Positions 60,690 to 64,000 of a stretch of DNA of 64,000 nt are shown here, piece after piece. Position 1 is the stretch's first letter; each line of letters opens with the position of its first letter. Under the pieces are notes generated by a model. That model did not search any database and was not told the origin of the DNA. It saw nothing but the letters and a program-made list of their open reading frames with translations. Made by a program: the position numbers and the translations under genes. Source of the DNA: Halobacillus shinanisalinarum (GTDB lineage: Bacteria; Bacillota; Bacilli; Bacillales; Halobacillaceae); assembly GCF_022919835.1 (NCBI RefSeq), contig NZ_CP095074.1:2690001-2754000 (forward strand). Reading direction: 5' to 3'.

Positions 60690-62634
60690 AAAGGAAATTT
60701 TTAAACAAGATTTCAGAAATGTAGGGTGGGTTAGTTTAGTTTACTTTGCAGGTCTAGTTTTCATCTTGCCGCTCCAATTAATGATGGATATGAGCAGTCC
60801 GGAAAGTAGAGAAGTCTACTTGGAAAATGGTTTATTTGATCCAATGTTTTTATATGGTATGCAGTTAATTCTGCTTTTAATCATACCTGTACTAATGGCT
60901 ATCTTTTTATTTAGATATGTGCATGTAAGAGGAGCAGGTGATTTTATTCATAGCCTGCCGATTAAGAGAAGCTCTTTGTTTAACTATCACATGTTCTCAG
61001 GGATTCTTCTTTTGCTTCTCCCCATTTTGATTACAGGTGCCATTCTATTTATTACGTCTTTCATCTGGGATGTGGGAAACTATTACACCCTCGGGGACCT
61101 TAGTTATTGGATGGCTGTCTTTTCGGTGTTTTCGGTCTTTCTATTTGTTACAAGCATTTTCGTGGGTTCATTAACTGGATTGTCGGCTGTCCAAGGTGTG
61201 TTAACTTACATTTTATTGCTGTTCCCCGCTGGCATTTACGTACTCATTTCCTATAACTTGGATTTGTTTGTAAAAGGGTTCTCTGACGAAATGGCAACAG
61301 CCCAAGTGGTTGAAAGATTTTCCCCTGTACTTGAGCTGCTGATGTACCAGCCAGCTATGGTCAATAATGAAGAGGGGAATTTGCCTGCCGGATTTACTGT
61401 TCTACTAATTTATCTAGGAATAGCTGTCTTATTATACATTGCTGCTCTCTTTATTTATAACTATCGTAATTTAGAGAACGGCTCCCAGGCTATTGCTGTC
61501 CTTCCTCTTAAACCAGTCTTTAAATATGGGGTTACCTTTTGTTTTATGCTCCTCGGAGGGGCGTATTTTGGAAGATCTCAACCTAGTCATTATTGGTTGT
61601 ATATGGGGTATGCAGTAGGTGCAGTGATAGGTTTTGTGATCTCTGATATGCTCCTGCAAAAAACCTGGCGTGTGTTCAGTGTCAAGCAGCTCAAAGGTAT
61701 GGGGGCTTATGCAGCGGTGATGATCGTGCTCATTTTAACAATACCTATCGCTGCCAGCGGATATGAATCAGCCTTACCGGAAAAGAGTGACATAAAAAAT
61801 GTGTACATCGGTACCAGCTTTCATGATTATCAAAGGAAGCTTGAACTTGAGGCTCCACTGATCAACAAACCCGGTAACATTGAAGCTGTACGGAAAGTGC
61901 ATAAGAGCTTAATAGATAAAGCGGAGGTAATGGAAGAAGATAGTCAAAACCGCTCGATCTTCTTAGCCTATCAACTTAGCAATGGTGAAAAGGTATTCCG
62001 TGAATATCAAGTTAATTATAAGAGGGTTCCATATATGGAGGAGGTATATAACAGCGAAGAATATAAACTTCTTACAAATGATGTACTGCACGTAGAGCCG
62101 TCAGAAGTTGATCGAATGACTCTAGATTCTCCTACCCCTCAAGTCCGTCCTGTAATGATAAATGATCCTGAAATAATAAAGAAAGCTTTCAAGCTTATGG
62201 AGAAGGATATATTAAGTCAAACGTATCTGAATATGATGGAACCACGTGGACTTGCAGCAAGCTTTAACGTTGAGGTTGGATATGAATATTATCATACTGA
62301 GCTACCGTTAAGCTATACCCATTTTAATCAATGGCTAAAAGATGAAGGGTTATACGACAGAGTGTTTGTACAGGCAAAAGACGTGCACAAAATAGAAATT
62401 CTTAAAAAGAATCAAGGGATCAATCCTGAGGAAGATCTGTATCAAACACTTATTCGCGAAAAAGGCTTTGAAATAACGGATAAGAAAAAGATTGCCGAGA
62501 CCATTTCGACTGCTAGCGAGTCTTCAGGAGGAACCTATCTAGTTGGTTTTTATTTCGCTGACGAAGAAATTTCAAGAGTCACCACATTGGAAGCAAGTAA
62601 GGCCCCAAATTGGATGACAAACCATTTTAAATAA
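60664..62634 (+). CDS. Large ABC transporter permease of the YtrC/D type
   Basis: The 656-residue protein has about six to eight N-terminal membrane helices within the first 380 residues. A hydrophilic extracytoplasmic or cytoplasmic region of about 270 residues follows. No ATP-binding motif is present, so it is the membrane partner of the ATPase whose gene it overlaps. Start: the ATG at 60664 follows GGGAGGTGCAGG; the frame from 60643 is inside the ATPase gene. The long soluble tail is unusual for YtrC-type permeases and may sense ligand. Confidence 0.8.
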   Translation: MPSKTSSFKKEIFKQDFRNVGWVSLVYFAGLVFILPLQLMMDMSSPESREVYLENGLFDPMFLYGMQLILLLIIPVLMAIFLFRYVHVRGAGDFIHSLPIKRSSLFNYHMFSGILLLLLPILITGAILFITSFIWDVGNYYTLGDLSYWMAVFSVFSVFLFVTSIFVGSLTGLSAVQGVLTYILLLFPAGIYVLISYNLDLFVKGFSDEMATAQVVERFSPVLELLMYQPAMVNNEEGNLPAGFTVLLIYLGIAVLLYIAALFIYNYRNLENGSQAIAVLPLKPVFKYGVTFCFMLLGGAYFGRSQPSHYWLYMGYAVGAVIGFVISDMLLQKTWRVFSVKQLKGMGAYAAVMIVLILTIPIAASGYESALPEKSDIKNVYIGTSFHDYQRKLELEAPLINKPGNIEAVRKVHKSLIDKAEVMEEDSQNRSIFLAYQLSNGEKVFREYQVNYKRVPYMEEVYNSEEYKLLTNDVLHVEPSEVDRMTLDSPTPQVRPVMINDPEIIKKAFKLMEKDILSQTYLNMMEPRGLAASFNVEVGYEYYHTELPLSYTHFNQWLKDEGLYDRVFVQAKDVHKIEILKKNQGINPEEDLYQTLIREKGFEITDKKKIAETISTASESSGGTYLVGFYFADEEISRVTTLEASKAPNWMTNHFK

Positions 62635-62658
62635 ATGATCAAGGAGAGGAACAAAAAG

Positions 62659-63177
62659 ATGAACGAAGGCTTTGAGGAAATCTATCAATTTTATTACCAC
62701 AGGGTCTATCATGCAGCCTTTAGAGTAACAAAAGACCATAAACATGCGGAGGATATTCTTCAAGAAACGTTTATAAAAGCTTATCAAAAAATAGATCAAA
62801 TCGAGAAAATTGATAAAATAGGCGCTTGGCTTTCAACGACAGCAACAAGGGCCTCGATAGACTTTTTACGTAGAGAAAAGAAAGTTGTCGTTGCGGAAGT
62901 CGAGGAACTTCTTTTACAGAGGTGTGAAACTCGTTCCATTGTGGAGGAGCATTGTGAAGAAAGAGAAATGGAGGAAGTGGTCCGGCTAGAAGTTGGGACC
63001 CTGTCTTCGAAGCTGCGTAAAGTGTTTCACTTGAAGTATTATGGGCATTTGAAGGAGGCTGAGATTGCTGAGAAGCTGGAGTTATCTCCGTCTGCCGTAA
63101 AATCTCGGCTTTATCGGGCAAAGATCTGTATGAAAAAGCAGATGGCAGGCTTGATAGAACAAAATCAAACGGCATGA
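62659..63177 (+). CDS. ECF-type RNA polymerase sigma factor
   Basis: The 172-residue protein has sigma region 2 (FEEIYQFYYHRVYHAAFRVT, then HAEDILQETFIKAYQKID) and region 4 (LSSKLRKVFHLKYYGHLKEA, then IAEKLELSPSAVKSRLYRAK). No anti-sigma factor gene follows; the next gene is on the opposite strand. It is the last gene of the GntR-ABC operon, separated from the permease by 24 bp. AAGGAGAGG precedes the ATG at 62659. It probably redirects transcription in response to the same stimulus as the transporter. Confidence 0.88.
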   Translation: MNEGFEEIYQFYYHRVYHAAFRVTKDHKHAEDILQETFIKAYQKIDQIEKIDKIGAWLSTTATRASIDFLRREKKVVVAEVEELLLQRCETRSIVEEHCEEREMEEVVRLEVGTLSSKLRKVFHLKYYGHLKEAEIAEKLELSPSAVKSRLYRAKICMKKQMAGLIEQNQTA

Positions 63178-63204
63178 AAAAACCCGCGGAGGGCGGGTTT
63201 TTAA
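63177..63204. terminator. Bidirectional terminator between the sigma factor and PCYCGC lipoprotein genes
   Basis: AAAACCCGC pairs with GCGGGTTTT around a 5-base loop. It overlaps both flanking stop codons. Confidence 0.88.
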
Positions 63205-63728
63205 ATAGCTGGGGTAGGGGTAGGTTCAGCGTATCCCTCTTTATAGCTCTCATCAATTTGCTCACGAATTTCCTTCACGGACTTGCCGTTCTGATATTCA
63301 ACCATGGCTTCGGCAGCAATTTTTAGGCAGACCCCACATTTCGTGCCATGGTCATCCCAAACAATGGCCCCGCTTTCTTTATTTTCATGAATAAAGCAGT
63401 CGTAATTATTTTTATGTCCAACGGAGTCGCCGCAGCCACAATAGCATGGGATTTGTTCTAACAAATCTTTATGCTGGGAGGCGGATGTATAAATAAGCTG
63501 CATATCCTCCGACTTATTTTGTAAAAAATCGGGCATAACCTCATAGCTGGGTGTTTCTACGCGTTTATCACCATGTACTATGTGGTTTTCTGAATGTTGT
63601 GTTGACTGAGGTTGAGTCTGAGATTGTGAAGATGAGGGCTGTGCTTCTTCCTCTGAATGATTGCTCGAGCAACCGGCCATTAGGCTGCCGAGTACAAAGG
63701 TTGTAAGGATCAATAGCTTAATTTTCAT
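63201..63728 (-). CDS. PCYCGC-motif lipoprotein
   Basis: The 175-residue precursor has a lipoprotein signal with the lipobox LMAGC (Cys20), a Ser/Gln/Pro-rich linker and the family motif PCYCGCGD followed by GHKNNYDCFI, then CGVCLKIAAEA. The many Cys suggest metal or redox chemistry on the outer face of the membrane. The family (DUF PCYCGC) is common in Bacillaceae and not functionally defined. The start at 63728 (MKIKLL) follows AAGGAGAT; a TTG at 63746 is inferior. Confidence 0.9.
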   Translation of the reverse strand: MKIKLLILTTFVLGSLMAGCSSNHSEEEAQPSSSQSQTQPQSTQHSENHIVHGDKRVETPSYEVMPDFLQNKSEDMQLIYTSASQHKDLLEQIPCYCGCGDSVGHKNNYDCFIHENKESGAIVWDDHGTKCGVCLKIAAEAMVEYQNGKSVKEIREQIDESYKEGYAEPTPTPAI

Positions 63729-63829
63729 TCGTCTATCTCCTTTCAAAGTTGTGCGTCGCTTCCATCTTAGTCGTTATAAAGGCAGAGGACAAGTGTATAG
63801 AGAAAAGTTCGGTATTTAGACATACAAAA

Positions 63830-63852
63830 GAGACAGGCCCAATGCCTGTCTC
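63830..63852 (-). terminator. Terminator of the right-edge gene
   Basis: GAGACAGGC pairs with GCCTGTCTC around CCAAT, with four T on the minus strand. It lies 45 bases past the stop of the partial gene. Confidence 0.75.
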
Positions 63853-63895
63853 CAGTTTATTTTTTAAATCTTAGAGGAATTGTTTTTACAAAAAT

Positions 63896-64000
63896 TTATT
63901 TCCCAAATGAGGACAGGAATTTGACTCGATCGCCCATCGGCGGGACACGGTCATCAACTAAAGCCACCTCTAAAATAGCTGGTCCCTTGGCATTTAATAG
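63896..64000 (-). CDS. C-terminal end of a thiamine-diphosphate-dependent enzyme (partial)
   Basis: Only the last 34 residues are in the window: LLNAKGPAILEVALVDDRVP and then PMGDRVKFLSSFGK-stop. GPAILEV followed by a D-x-x-VPPMG is the C-terminal pattern of acetolactate-synthase-like and pyruvate-oxidase-like ThDP enzymes. The gene continues beyond the right edge on the minus strand. Family assignment is moderate because so little is visible. Confidence 0.6.
   Translation of the reverse strand, partial: LLNAKGPAILEVALVDDRVPPMGDRVKFLSSFGK

Overview
The window is 64 kb of chromosome from a low-GC Gram-positive of the family Bacillaceae. The gene families point that way: Tgl spore-type transglutaminase, a YclNOPQ-type siderophore importer, YitT, DUF1450, a SleB-like hydrolase, a PCYCGC lipoprotein and a YtrA-type GntR operon. 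So do the strong AGGAGG ribosome sites and many hairpin-plus-T terminators. A moderately halophilic genus such as Halobacillus is a reasonable inference but is not proven here. I saw no rRNA, tRNA, CRISPR array, prophage or intact transposase. The window cuts a PhoD-type phosphatase on the left and a thiamine-diphosphate enzyme on the right.

Layout. 0-10 kb: phosphatase, serine hydrolase, transglutaminase, a flavodoxin-like reductase divergent from a LysR regulator, an exonuclease-BRCT protein, a small-molecule kinase, a decayed 1.2 kb stretch, then a ferredoxin-P450 pair. 10-16.4 kb: TetR, a PadR locus fused by deletion to a TolB-like remnant, a NitT/TauT-type ABC importer and an SBF transporter. 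16.5-24.6 kb: secreted subtilase, MBL-fold hydrolase, a candidate type I toxin, DoxX, and cydDC behind a Rex-like operator. 24.8-31 kb: threonine synthase, membrane protein, FAD oxidoreductase, GAF-STAS and DJ-1-like proteins. 31-37 kb: two divergent MurE-like ligases around a YitT protein, an HD hydrolase and a RibF-like enzyme. 37-46.6 kb: MarR-MFS efflux, aldo/keto reductase, BirA-controlled bioY-bioB, and a Fur-controlled siderophore ABC operon. 46.6-51.2 kb: NERD protein, UvsE, YceI, LysM-SleB hydrolase and RDD protein. 51.3-55.1 kb: SDR, then a TPP riboswitch with thiG-thiH-tenI-thiS. 55-64 kb: a frameshifted secreted protein, a CDP-alcohol transferase, an amino-acid symporter bracketed by two copies of a long palindrome, a flavin reductase, and a GntR-ABC-ECF sigma operon.

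The most striking pattern is that five otherwise ordinary genes (ABC ATPase, SBF transporter, MBL hydrolase, DUF1450, bioB) are each broken by the same lesion. One G is missing from a G-run, and restoring one G recovers a family-like protein each time. This may be systematic base-calling error, real mutation or ribosomal slippage. Other items for follow-up are the MurE-like pair, the palindrome pair, a ~200-bp MITE-like family with TGTTCAAAAAGT ends, and a set of recognisable operators (BirA, Rex, Fur, PadR, LysR, GntR).
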